Shown piece by piece: positions 51,052 to 62,461 of a stretch of 64,000 nt of DNA. The notes under the pieces were generated by a model. The model searched no databases. It was not told the origin of the DNA and worked only from the letters and a program-made list of their open reading frames with translations. Numbering within the stretch: the stretch's first letter is position 1; every line of letters starts with the position of its first letter. The DNA comes from Mya arenaria (Eukaryota > Mollusca > Bivalvia > Myida > Myidae), in the NCBI RefSeq assembly GCF_026914265.1, contig NC_069138.1, positions 35,586,098 through 35,650,097 on the forward strand, read 5' to 3'. A program made the position numbers and the translations under genes.

Positions 51052-51838
51052 GTAAGTGTACTATAATGATACTGGTGTTTCTGGGTTTAAATTTTCAAAA
51101 TTAAATTAAATTAAAAAGAAAATGTTTTTTTTCTTTTTCATAAAATTTATTCATGGAAAGCAAACGTCATTTACAAAGATTTGCTCTCTACATTTTGTTA
51201 CTCGCAATATTTCATTGTTATCAGTTAAAATTTTAAATTCTGATGAACGCGTTAAAACCACACGTATTGTTGCAAAAGCATCCTGTCTGTTCAGTTGATT
51301 AAATTAAGTGTATTTTAACCGATTTCGATTCTTTCACGGATATTTAATTTTGAGTTTTTGAAAATATCAAACACGAATGTGATTTTAAAATCAATCTGAG
51401 GTTCAAATATTTCATTTTATTAAAGATGCACTCTAACTTCGATATAAGATGTTTCGCAATTAATGCAATAGTTTTAATTTACCGAAAAGGATGAAATGGT
51501 TCTTATGAATGATTTAGTTTGTTTAATTAGAAAGAAAGGTGCAATATTTCTACCTTATGAGACGAAAGTTAATGAATATAAATATTTTAGCTATTAAATA
51601 CACGGTTATAACCTTAATTAATATTTCCCATAAATGCATTATTCAGTAAGTAGTTATAGGTTTATCACTCATAATGTATGTTTGTTAGACATGTGCATGC
51701 ATTGATTTTAAATACGAGTGTCACTTAAAGTGTATAGCAAAGTTAAAACTCGCAATCGTTCATGCGCAAGATAAACTAATTCCACTTTAGGAACTATTTT
51801 GAAAATCATTAAAATGTCAACTCACTTGCAGCTCGACC

Positions 51839-52917
51839 ATGAAGATCACAGCTTTCGTTGCCGTCGCCCTGTCCGCCGTCGTCGGAATTGCTCTCGCCGA
51901 CGAGTGGGGAAATGATGACAGCTGGGGCATGGGTGGCGGATATGGCGGCTATGGTGGCGGAATTTCAAGTATCGGCGGCTATGGCGGGGATTCATACGGT
52001 TCTGGTTACGGTGCAGGATCTGGCTACGGCATCGGCGGCGGCGCATCGTACGGTTCTGGTTATGGTTCCGGATACGGATCTGGCTCCAGTTACGGATACG
52101 GAGGTGCTTCACTCGGTGTCGGCCACAGCGCTGCCTTCGTGCCTGTCCCTGCCGCCGGCGGCTCGGGAAGTGGCATTGGATCTCTCCGTGAGTAGATATA
52201 ATAAAATGTCTGCATCTAACTTTTTGGTGTACTATTTTAGTCGCATATGACTAACAGGGAAAATTCATGTCCTTGAAATGGTAATTGCTTTCGTATTTGG
52301 TCATTTGTTAACTAAGCAAAAATTCTTCTATACATCTCATAAATGCAAATAAGTCATACACTTAATGTACTGTACGTTCGATAACATTATCAATGCTAAA
52401 GTCGAATGTAAATTGCAAAATAAAGCGAGAAAAAAATGAAACGCATTTTGAAAAATTTAATTCCAAACGGAATATCCTGTTTAAGTTTTAGTTCTAGTTT
52501 AAGTCACAAGTACCAATACATCTAAAATAGATCAGTTCCACCGACGCCAGAAATTTAAAATGCCCATTTATGAATTGTTTGTATGGTCGGAATTTGTCAG
52601 ATTTAAATTTGATTTTCGTAATTTGTTACGCGTCATGCATTTTCGTCGCGTAGTTATCTTTTCGATAGCATGCTCATGGACATGTTTTAAAAATGCTAAA
52701 GTAAATCCTTATTTAAACATGTTCTTTCTTTATAAGTCATTTTTACAGCCTGTTAATTGATTAATTCATACATATCATATCTTATTCTTTAAATTAATCA
52801 AGCCATTTAATGTTTCTAGTGCCCCTGCTTGCGCTGGCTGTGCTGTTCCCTCTGCTTTCCGGCAACTCCGGCACCCAGGACCAGATTATCCTCGTCAACT
52901 CGACACTCGAGGGTTAA
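51839..52917 (+). CDS. Secreted Gly/Tyr/Ser-rich protein, paralogue D (148 aa)
   Basis: Coding exons 51839-52187 and 52820-52917 give 149 codons. The ATG lies 7 nt after 'cacttgcag'. A signal peptide (1-20) is followed by DEWGNDDSWGMGGG, Gly/Tyr/Ser repeats with one GYGIGGG variant, SAAFVPVPAAGG, GSL and, across the junction, LPLLALAVLFPLLSG with the NST-containing tail. It differs from C by a few substitutions and one residue of length. The intron 2 donor is gtgagtag, as in all paralogues. Exon 3 ends at 52933 (ga|gtatgt), with no minisatellite behind it. Function unknown, secreted by inference. Confidence 0.88.
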
Positions 52918-53381
52918 ACAACCTCTTATTTGAGTATGTATCTTATGATATTTTTTTATTCGTTGCACGCCCCAAACTCTCTGCTACCACACTACCCTTG
53001 AACTTTTTTTTTCAGTCGTTGCACCCCCATACACTCACACTTCGAATCTTGCTAGAGATATCCTCATCCTCCGAAGCGCTTAAATCTTAAAAGACTTGAA
53101 TATTTATATACAGCAAAAATGCCATGTCCTTGATGAAGAAGCATAACTAAAACATATGATGTTTTATGTGCAGCATGAAAATACATTGGTAGATTTAAGT
53201 TACTAGATAACAAGAATTTAAAGTGGAAAAGCAACGGAGACATATTTAAGCATTCACTTTTAAATACTTAAATTGAAGACATACAATCTCAAAATGTGTG
53301 ATGTTATAATATTCTGTGGAGTTTTATTATAAAAAATATATCATTTTCTTACATTTCACATTCGTATGTTTTCTTTTGCAG

Positions 53382-53500
53382 ATATCTGTGATAAAGTTAT
53401 CGATTCCAGCCAGCGTCCAAGAAACCTCGATCCAAAATTTCATCACGCTGGTCTATTTATTGTTGTTAAGTTATTACAAAATAAAAACATAAAAATCGTA
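53382..53500 (+). other. Gene D exon 4 (3' UTR) and poly(A) signal
   Basis: Acceptor 'tcttttgcag' precedes 'atatctgtgataaagttatc'. AATAAA is at 53480-53485. Confidence 0.82.
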
Positions 53501-55196
53501 GTTTGTATTGAAATTCGTTCTATTTTTAATCTGGGATCCTATTTCAAATGCATCCTAAGTATTTTTTTTAATATTTTTACTTTAGTGTAAAAGCCTCATG
53601 CTTTGAAAAAAACCTCATGCTTTGAAAGAGTATTTTATTCAACAATTTTCTATATCTTAATTGTAGAATATAGACTAAGTATAACAGTTTCTACCGGAGG
53701 AATATAACCAGTGACACAAATGAAGGAAATTGTTGCAATTATGGAAAGATACAATATTAACTTATTCCCAACTTCTCGAAACATCTCAGGTCCCTTATAG
53801 TCCAGTGGTCCTGTGGCTGAAAATGCAAATAAAGGAAAAACATGCACAGAAATGATTTTTGCATATTTGTGTTGTTCGATAACTGCTGTGTGTGGAAAAA
53901 AGGTATAGAAAAATCTAACGGTGCAAAATGCAATATTTGGGGTAAAATGTTAAAAATTGTAAACAAAAGTATGAATTTCTGGAATTTGTCTGTATCTTAT
54001 CTGGATTTAGCATTTAACCCCCCAAAATAACTCCTTTTTATAGATACTATACAGCATCATAGCATACCTTATATTAAGGCACATCAAATATTGTTCAACA
54101 TGATTTTTGGGGTAAAACGTTAAAAAATGTAAACACAAGTATGAATTTCTGGAATTGGTCTATATCAAAATAACATCTAGCAATAGAAACATCATTATAT
54201 CAGTATTAAGTTAAGCTCATTATTCTTATTTTGCTATAGTTTGTTTGTGTAAAGGTTGCATTTTTAAGAGATTTTGGACTTTTAAAGGTTTCTTAATTTA
54301 TCTCACTTAACTTTTCGTAAGTTAAATCAAAATCAAGTAAGTTAATAAGGTTTATGAAATACACTAGTTAAGCTCGTTACCATTAAGAACTTTACTGGGG
54401 GTCAAGTACTTAAGTTTATTTGAGGATTTTTAGTAACACCACCCAGTTAAAATAATTTATGATAAAATATAAATTAAAACAATGGCAACAAAAATAATGC
54501 TGTTAATTAATAGGCCATACGTCATGGTGTTGGCCTCAGTCGAAAACAGTGAATTTCGCTGATAAGAGGAAAAAATGAGGAAAGAATTGAAACTACGTCA
54601 TCGGCGGCAAAAGTTAAAATGGCAAAAACACAATCACAAAACCGTTCAAATATAATATATCTAGTGCACCACACAGTCTTTCTAAGTACATCGAAACCTA
54701 ACATCAAAACATGGACTTGCATGTTTATGAAATGATTTAAGTTAAATCTCTCCGCTGTCTTCTTTTTTGGTCTTTTTTTTGGTCTAAATGTAAGCAGTTC
54801 ATATTTCGAAAACTGACAACGACGAATTAACAATCATTTTAATATTGCGTGTATTGAACAATTGAGGAAACTTGATCTTATTTGGATGTTGCCATTTTTA
54901 TCGCGGAATGAATTTATTTTTTGAATTTAGAAAATTCGGCATTATACGTAACTATAACTACCCCCAGTGTCGGACTGGCAGAGAACCGTACTCATATCAT
55001 TGTCTTGCTAGTGTCTCTACTGCACGGCAACTTAACGCCTGGAAGGCCTTAAAAGACAATTGTACACTTTTTAATTAAATGATAGGTAACCATATCAGAA
55101 ATATATTATAATATAATGAATTAGGAGGCATGCCACAAATGCTACGGGTATTTATCGATGCGTGGCTTTTTCTAAGACATAACGCTCCAATGAACA

Positions 55197-55586
55197 AGTA
55201 AGAAAGAGTACGTTTTGTAATCTTAACGATATCGGTGACAAAATGCACTATTTACTTACATGTCCATTTTTAAATACTATCAGAAAAAATACATACATTG
55301 TCATTTTTACTCAAGACCTAAATTTTAGTGAAGTTTTAAATAGTAGGAACCCGGATACATTAAGGAAAACAGCAATTTTGGTTAAAATCTTTGTTTTTCT
55401 ATAAACATAATATTACTTAAACTAACCACATTCCCCTTACTAACAATACTAATTATATTTGTTTTGTATAATGATGAACTCCAATCCTGTTGTGAAGCCG
55501 CCAATAACCCACATCTTCATACCTGTGTTAACATGTAATTATATTGAATTTTCACATGCTTTTACTTAAATGTAAACTGTGACATA
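55197..55586 (+). mobile_element. 5'-truncated LINE copy (3' end only)
   Basis: 'gagtacgttttgtaatctta' through the CCHC-end coding remnant and 3' UTR ('aactaaccacattcccctta', 'cacatgcttttacttaaatg') matches 47930-48420, with small deletions. The flanks continue block-C homology ('tgaaca' on the left, 'ttcacaa' on the right, matching 48929-48950), so this is an insertion independent of the full LINE, which sits at another site. Confidence 0.82.
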
Positions 55587-56509
55587 TTCACAAAAGATAC
55601 ATGTAACAAGTCAAAACCTTTATGTTACTTCGGGCGCAAAAAAAAACATATTCGACAGCGCCACCACCACACGACAGCTCCATCACTAGAGCCACAGCGC
55701 CACCTCTTTTATTATTATGTGCATATTTCCTTTTTTATAGAAGTGCTTATATGCTCCGGCGTAAGTACTAAACATAACAGTTATATTTGCATGCCCCAGA
55801 ACGTTCTTACGGTGTGTGGCAACGAAGTGTACTTGAAATGCTAGTTGACCTCAAAATATGAACAAGTCAGATTCGGAAGCAAAGCTGCTGGCACCACAGT
55901 TCGCACACTATTGAAACAAAATCGTAGCCAAGCTGCAGTAAAAGTGTTCTTACACTGTACCACATTATCTGATTTTCGAAATATGTCCAATTAATAAAAT
56001 TAGCAAATAAAATATAAATCAAATTCACGTATGCAGAAGTAAACACGAGGCATAGCTGCACCAAGTAGCTCAGCTACTTTTCGACAGCTCATTTCTTGGC
56101 GAAACCGATAAATGTCGGAGCTGGCGTTTAGTGATCGTGTATTTTGGAATTTAAAGGTACAGCTTCCTAATTTATATAAAATTAAAGAGAAGTATAGTGA
56201 AATGATGTTCTAGCACAGTTTCTTGTTTAAAACGTCCGTCAAATCTTCCTTATTATACAAACTTATTTTCCCCTGCTAGACCTGAAAATTTTGGTCTTTC
56301 AGTGTTTTTGAAATAATATTTCGTTCTTACCATTTACATTGAATTGATTTTGAACAAATATGATTTACCAGTGGAATAAACAAAATGCCTTTGATATAAA
56401 TAAGCCATTTGAAATTAAGTTTACTTTGCAGCATTCTCAACAATGTTCTCCATACACATATTTGTGCAGGTGTACTTTTTCATTTAGTTATTTTCCAAAC
56501 AAATCTTAA

Positions 56510-57745
56510 TGTATTTTTTTTTGCAATCGGACCATTGTTATCCACAATTTCCTCGGGTTCCTCATTGTCAAGGGTAAATCCACCATGCCTTTTGTTTTAT
56601 TCACTTTTAATTGGTACCCGTTTTGATCAAGAATTTTAGTCGTATTTAAATTATTTTAAATCTGACTTAACGTCAAAAATGATCCATTTTAATGTTTGTC
56701 AAAGGTCAATTCACAAAAATATGTATCTAGATATTAAGACTATGACATAACGATAATTTCAATTTACGACTTATTAAATCAGATAACATCTTTATCGAAA
56801 AGGCTCCAGATGCTTCCAGATGTTGACAATAGGCATTGAAACCGTTTCTGAAATTTTGTCTGTTAAATATCTTCTGGCCAGTATACTTATATTGTCTGCG
56901 TACAACTATACTCAGATTTTTAAGTAATATTTAAATTGTCCCCTAAATAATCAACAGTTACGCCGTCATCATTTTAAATGCCTAGAAAGTCACACAAATC
57001 ATTGAGATAGTAATAAAAAAGGACCGGTAAAAGGTTTTCACCTTGGCGAAGTCCAATATTACAAGCAAAGGTCGCAGATGTGTTTCTATTAGGTTAGACA
57101 CAATATTTGATGTTAGAAGTGCATATTACGCACACTCCTTAGTATCTTGCCGTCTTTTCCTAATGAAATTATTTTCTGGAATAACTCCATTATAGGAATC
57201 GTGTCAAAATAACGTTTTAAATCAAAGTATCCTACGGATAGTGTTTGTTTCTGTAAGCTTAAATGTACAGTTAAAATTCGCAGAGTGAAATTATAATCAC
57301 AGGTAGAGAGTTTTTTTCACTGAAACCTGCTTAATGGTCAAATATATAGTCTTTTATGACTCACATCCCTAGCTAGTAAGTAATCAACAAACGACCAGGA
57401 TAGGTTTGTATATGGGCATTTGTTTAATCCCATAACAAAAATATACATATGTTATATACTTATCTGAAAGTGTTAATCGTTCAGTACAGCTTTAAACAAT
57501 TTACTTTGACAACTTAGAAATATTTGCCGATGGTGTGCAAGGGTGTTTGATGATCCTCTTTCTTTGTAAATTGTATAATGCCAAAGATTTGGAGAAATAT
57601 GCAGTATATGAGATGCAATTGAAGAAATGCACATAAATGGGTTCGAAAACAATTTTAGTTCACTTTATAAATTCGTTGCATATGTTGTCCGATGGACTGG
57701 GGGCTTTACAATTTTTATATTTAATCGACTGCTACTGGAGTTATA
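56510..57745 (-). pseudogene. Degenerate LINE reverse transcriptase, minus strand
   Basis: Reading the minus strand in several frames gives RT blocks in correct order: FLSCQSKLFKAVLND (about 57500, the LSCLGKLF block), DLKRYFDTIPIMELFQKII (about 57190), GLRQGENLLPVLFYYYLND (about 57010) and NGYQLKVNKTKGMV (about 56600). Stops and frameshifts separate them. Confidence 0.72.
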
Positions 57746-58153
57746 GGTGAAATAAACCTGATTTTTTTTTCGAAAATAAGCATTTCATCATGATTAAATA
57801 CTTTAGAGAGCTATGGCGTTATATAGAGTACCCAATATTAAGTCTTATATATGGACATATATTTTTTACTTTTATTCACATAATATAAGCAGACTGATTT
57901 CCAACCAATTTAAATATTTGATAATATTGTTTTTAATTAAAAAAATACCTATGCCTCTAGATTTTTTCAAGAGTTTCTGTTTTCTAGTCTGCTATAAAAA
58001 GGTGTGACTCTCAAAATTAATCATATCTTATTCTGGCAACGTTCTTTCGGTGCAGTGAAATAAATGATAACAATTTCGCAAATTTGTAAATTGTTTAAGT
58101 TCATTCGATAGATTGGTTTTTATTCCACACACATTGAGTGAGCCTATTTGCAA

Positions 58154-58201
58154 TGATGATGATGATGGTGGTGGTGGTGGTGGTGGTGGTGGTGATTGTG
58201 A

Positions 58202-58235
<34 letters not shown>

Positions 58236-58339
58236 GGTGGTGGTGATGATGATGATAATGATGATGATGATGTTGATGTTGATGATGATGATGATGATGA
58301 TGATGGGGGTGGTGGTGGTGGTGGTGGTTGTGATGATGA

Positions 58340-58373
<34 letters not shown>

Positions 58374-58435
58374 GGTGATGATGATAATGATGATGATGAT
58401 GATAATGATGTTGATGATGATGATGATGATGATTT
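58154..58435. repeat. GAT/GGT trinucleotide microsatellite upstream of gene E
   Basis: About 280 bp of alternating GAT and GGT runs. It generates long Asp/Gly, Met/Val open frames that are not genes. It ends 560 bp before the gene E TATA box. Confidence 0.97.
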
Positions 58436-58885
58436 TACGTTCTATACTATTACCCTTTTAAAAAAAAACAATCAGCAATTGAAGTGTTTTGGTTTCGAAA
58501 ATATCTATAGACATCATAACAAATAATATGTATAAATGGAAGCAAATTGGATGCACTGAATATATGCTTTTTGTGATATGGAATTATCCTTTTGAATGAA
58601 CACAGTATAGGCTATAGCTCAAACTATAATGATTTTTGATCGATATATTGAAAATAAATATATTTGATCTGGAAAGCGAACGAAAAACAACTGATCTGGA
58701 AAGCGAACGAAAAACAACAGTCAACATCAATTGTGTATATGTAAAGCGTTCCAATAATTCATTATTCTGAATATTTGAATATTATGTATATTAAATGTGT
58801 TGTTTTATATAATTAAAATTTTCAAACAGTTAGTTAAATTAAATATTATCACAGTCCAATATCTTCTGTACACTTCACATTTGTT

Positions 58886-59052
58886 GACAGGCGGACGCGG
58901 CGAGTCCTGTCAACCTGCCCTACCCGGAAGTCACGTGACTGTCTGGGTCCCCATTATCTAACCTGAAGTAAAACCCCGCCTCATCTTCACAACTATTTAA
59001 CCCCCGTCGTCCCCTCATATCGTCACATCTTCCTAGACAGTCAAACAACACA
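58886..59052 (+). promoter_or_regulatory. Gene E promoter and non-coding exon 1
   Basis: 'gacaggcggac', 'gtcctgtcaacctgcc', 'cggaagtcacgtgactgtct' with E-box at 58932-58937, and TATTTAA at 58994-59000. Exon 1 ends at 59052 before gtaagt. Confidence 0.8.
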
Positions 59053-59525
59053 GTAAGTAGACTAATAGATAGTGGTGTAAAATAATTATAATTTTACTAT
59101 AACAATCATTTATAAAGTTTTGCACAGTACATTTTAAAGCTATTTTTTTTTAATTTTTACAATATTTTAGTCAACGTTCACTCAAAATCTATAAATATGC
59201 AAATTGATGAGTATTAAACTACTGATGAAAACGATAAACAGACACGTTTATATTTAATTAATTAAGCAATTACACCATGTTTATTTTTATTTTTGTATTT
59301 ATTGTCCAAAACCGTTCCCTCGTGTGAACATTTTTACCAATTAAATTTTGAGTTCTTGAAAACACCAAACACGAATTTGATCGATCTGACGTTCAAACGT
59401 TTTATTTTATTAAATTTATAAAATCGTTATCAATCACAATGTTTCATGTGAAGAATAAACTATAACCTACTCAGAAATAAATTAATTTATTTATTATGTC
59501 ATGTTAACTTACTTTCAGCTCCATC

Positions 59526-60212
59526 ATGAAGATCACAGCTTTCGTTGCTTTGGCACTTTCCGCCGTCGTCGGAATTTCTTTCGCCGACGAGTTCAACAAC
59601 TGGGGCAACGACGACTGGGGAAATGATGACGGCTGGAGCATGGGTGGTGGCTTTGGCGGCATGGGTGGCGGTATTTCAAGTATCAGCGGCGGTCACGGTG
59701 GACTTGGCGGCTACGGTGGGGATTCGTACGGTTCTGGTTACGGTGCCGGGTCTGGCTACGGCATGGGCGGTGGTGCTGCATACGGTTCTGGTTACGGTTC
59801 CGGGTCTGGCTACGGCATGGGAGGTGGTGCATCATACGGTTCTGGTTATGGGTCCGGATACGGATCTGACTCAAGCTACGGATACGGTGGCGCTTCATTT
59901 GGTGTTGGGCAGAGCGCTGCCTTCGTGCCCCTCCCCGCAGCCGGAGGCTCCGGAAGTGGCATTGGATCTTTCCGTGAGTAGATATTATTCATTGTTTGCA
60001 TTCTAACTGATTGGTGTTCCATTGTTGTCACTGAATGAAAAACAAACTAAAAAGAATCACATTCTTAAGACTTCTTTATTATTTAAAGTAATATTATCAT
60101 ATTTTTTTTTCCAGTTCCCCTGCTGGGTCTGGCTGTGCTGTTCCCTCTGCTCTCCGGCAACTCCGGCACCCAGGACCAGATCATCCTCGTCAACTCTACA
60201 CTCGAGGGTTAA
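59526..60212 (+). CDS. Secreted Gly/Tyr/Ser-rich protein, paralogue E (181 aa)
   Basis: Coding exons 59526-59973 and 60115-60212 give 182 codons. The ATG follows 'ctttcagctccatc'. The signal peptide resembles that of A but ends ISFA|DE. The mature start DEFNNWGNDDWGNDDGW matches A. The repeat region is the longest of the five, with an internal duplication of about 18 residues (a second GSGYGMGGG plus AYGSGYG unit). The C-terminal exon encodes LPLLGLAVLFPLLSG and the shared tail. Intron 2 is only 141 bp, the shortest in the family, and has the same gtgagtag donor. Exon 3 ends at 60228 before gtatga. Function unknown; secreted by inference. Confidence 0.88.
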
Positions 60213-60578
60213 ACTCCCTCGCATCATGGTATGACACCTTTGTTAATTCCATCAAATTGCGCTATAAATTCCCTACTTAATGGCTTGGACATGAATATGT
60301 ACAGCTGACTTTCCATTCCATGTTATTGATGAGGAAGCATAACATGTACACTTCAAGATTTTTTATTTGCAGCATAACTACACATTTTTGTAAATAACTC
60401 GATAAAAAGAGAGTAAAATAAACAAAGAAGAAATATAAAAACATTTACTTTTTAATACTTAAATCGAAGACGTCCGCTCTGAAAATGTTCTACCATATAT
60501 TGCTTATATTCATCTTACATTTTATTACAAAATACTACTTATTTTCTTACATTTCGCACTCGTGTTTATTTATTGCAG

Positions 60579-60715
60579 ATATCTGTGATATTAATATCCA
60601 GTCCAGCCAGCTTCCAAAGAAATCTCGATCCACGGTGTTATCACACTCAACAATGGCTGTTCATCTATTTATTGTTGTTAAATTATTACAAAATAAAACA
60701 TAAAAATCTTAACTC
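60579..60715 (+). other. Gene E exon 4 (3' UTR) and poly(A) signal
   Basis: Acceptor 'tttattgcag' precedes 'atatctgtgatattaatatc'. AATAAA is at 60692-60697 after the conserved 'ctatttattgttgttaaatt'. Confidence 0.82.
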
Positions 60716-60909
60716 ATTTCTTTTGTGTTTGTTCTTCGAAGGGCTTTTATCAAGAGATCGTTTTAAGTTGTTCTTAGTTCAATCTGGGACCGTATTATAA
60801 AAGCATCGACCTTTTTCCCCAATTGATTAACATAAGTCTAGAATACAACCTACTTTTTTAGCCAATGCAATTGCAGTAAAGCATTAATTAATTGTTAGAT
60901 TTAGTCATT

Positions 60910-61050
60910 AAGAATTTCAACTTTCGGGTATTTAAAGGGTCCGCCCACTGCCACTCAATCGATACACACTCTCTGCGTCAGATTTAGCGATTACACTGTA
61001 TCAGTCAATGAGGTTGTATTCTAAGTCAGTTGACTTGAATTATATCTAAG
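60910..61050. repeat. Segment shared with DNA downstream of gene A
   Basis: Matches 28790-28945 in order ('aatttcaactttcg', 'gatacacact', 'tcagtcaatgaggtt', 'gtcagttgactt'), a trace of the A/E duplication. Confidence 0.6.
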
Positions 61051-61122
61051 ATCGTTCGCTAAGCTCACTCCGCCGATTCTTAATCATTAAGATTTTAATT
61101 CATGGCATCTAACTATCATAAA

Positions 61123-61181
61123 AACTATGGCAATCCCAAATTGGATGTTATAATTACATACAATTTGGGATTGCCATAGTT
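61123..61181. repeat. Perfect 21-bp stem hairpin
   Basis: Arm 61123-61143 begins 'aactatggcaatcccaaat'; its exact reverse complement is 61161-61181; loop 17 nt. There is no ORF and no MITE-like end sequence that I recognise. Confidence 0.9.
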
Positions 61182-61856
61182 CTTGTGAAGACTAATAATG
61201 CTTTGAAATAGTGTTTTATTTTTAAAGTTAAACATTCCATTAAGGAAATTAATGATTTTAAGATCAAGATACAATATTAACTGAAGAGGCCTCTTTAGAT
61301 AGGACGCATGGTACTTAAGTTATTATTTAATACGTGAGTAACATCACACACGGCAAATAGTTCAAATAAGTACACAAACCCTGATGAATCACAACTCAAA
61401 TCGGGACATCTTGGCCAATTTCAATCGAAAACAACCTCGGATGTATATGGACGGTTTACAATGTTAAATTTGTTAAATGTTTACATTTAACTACGCTGCA
61501 AGTAGATCGCGTAGTAATTTGAATTTAGCAGATAAACCTAATGATTAACACTTGGTAATCTTAATTATTTATGCAATAGTACACTTCACTGACAATCAAT
61601 TTAAACTAAATGATACAAAATACACGTTAAAACACTTTAATTACTTTATACTATTATTTAAAGTTTTACGAACTACTTCTCATGATCCGAGGTTGTTTTA
61701 GATGGAAATGACCGAGGTGTTCCGAATGTCCACAATTCTTTTCCTCCCTGTTGTAACGCTAAAGATATCACCAATCATTGTAACACAGCATCGTTTTTGT
61801 ACTTCATTCAATAATGAAAGCAGACCTCACTCTAGCGACTTCTAAATTATTCCTTG

Positions 61857-62210
61857 AAGCTGCACTCTCACAGATTGAACGTTTTGACAACTTTTTTATT
61901 TTTTGTCTTGGAACGAGCCAATCTTTGCGAAAATCCATGACAACCAGTCATGTAAGACTGCTGACAAAAAATTTGTTCGCAGATTTTTATATTTAAGTTA
62001 AAAAACATATGATTTGCATTTTTCTTAAACCTTTACTAAGGGTTTATGCCTTAAAACCTAAATTTCCGAACGGAAATATTAAAATCTACGATCTGATTTT
62101 TTGTCATCTTATATCATTGGCTTGCAGATATTCATGCAAAAATCTGCTCTTTCCAAGACAAAAAATTAAAAAAGTCGTAAAAATGGTATATCTCTGAGAG
62201 TGCAGCTTTA
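61857..62210. mobile_element. MITE family 2, full copy
   Basis: Ends 'gaagctgcactctcacag' and 'ctgagagtgcagcttta' are inverted. The body matches 30429-30828 ('gtcttggaacgagccaatct', 'gctctttccaagacaaaaaa'). Confidence 0.88.
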
Positions 62211-62461
62211 TACAGCATGTAGGTGCTGTGGGGTCATACTGTGTACGCTTTTGGCACCGAAATATGAGAATGCATTTAGCACAATTTTAGGAATATTATC
62301 AACCCGACATTTTGTCATGAATTAAGTTTCATTCGTTCTATATATACAAATATCTCTCCCCCGTCTCCCATCCCCAGTGCTGATGTAGTTTGTGTATCAC
62401 CAAGATAAAGAAGGATGAAAATTGAATACGGCCCGTAGAAGGTAAATGTACAGTACTGACT

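Larger units (their letters stand above)
50820..56283 (+). repeat. Segmental duplication, block D
   Basis: Colinear with block C (38025-49490), including promoter, introns, 3' UTR and about 2.8 kb of downstream DNA. Lacks the 35-bp minisatellite and the full-length LINE, but has its own 5'-truncated LINE at 55197-55586. Confidence 0.85.

Noticed and set aside
58113-58526. Asp/Gly-rich and Met/Val-rich ORFs
   Set aside because: Pure translation of the GAT/GGT microsatellite with unrelated ends.
24797-60006. Second open frame (and antisense frame) across every Gly-rich exon
   Set aside because: The frames are open only because of the GGN/TAC-rich repeat composition; there is no signal peptide, no conserved splice phase and they do not continue into exon 3.
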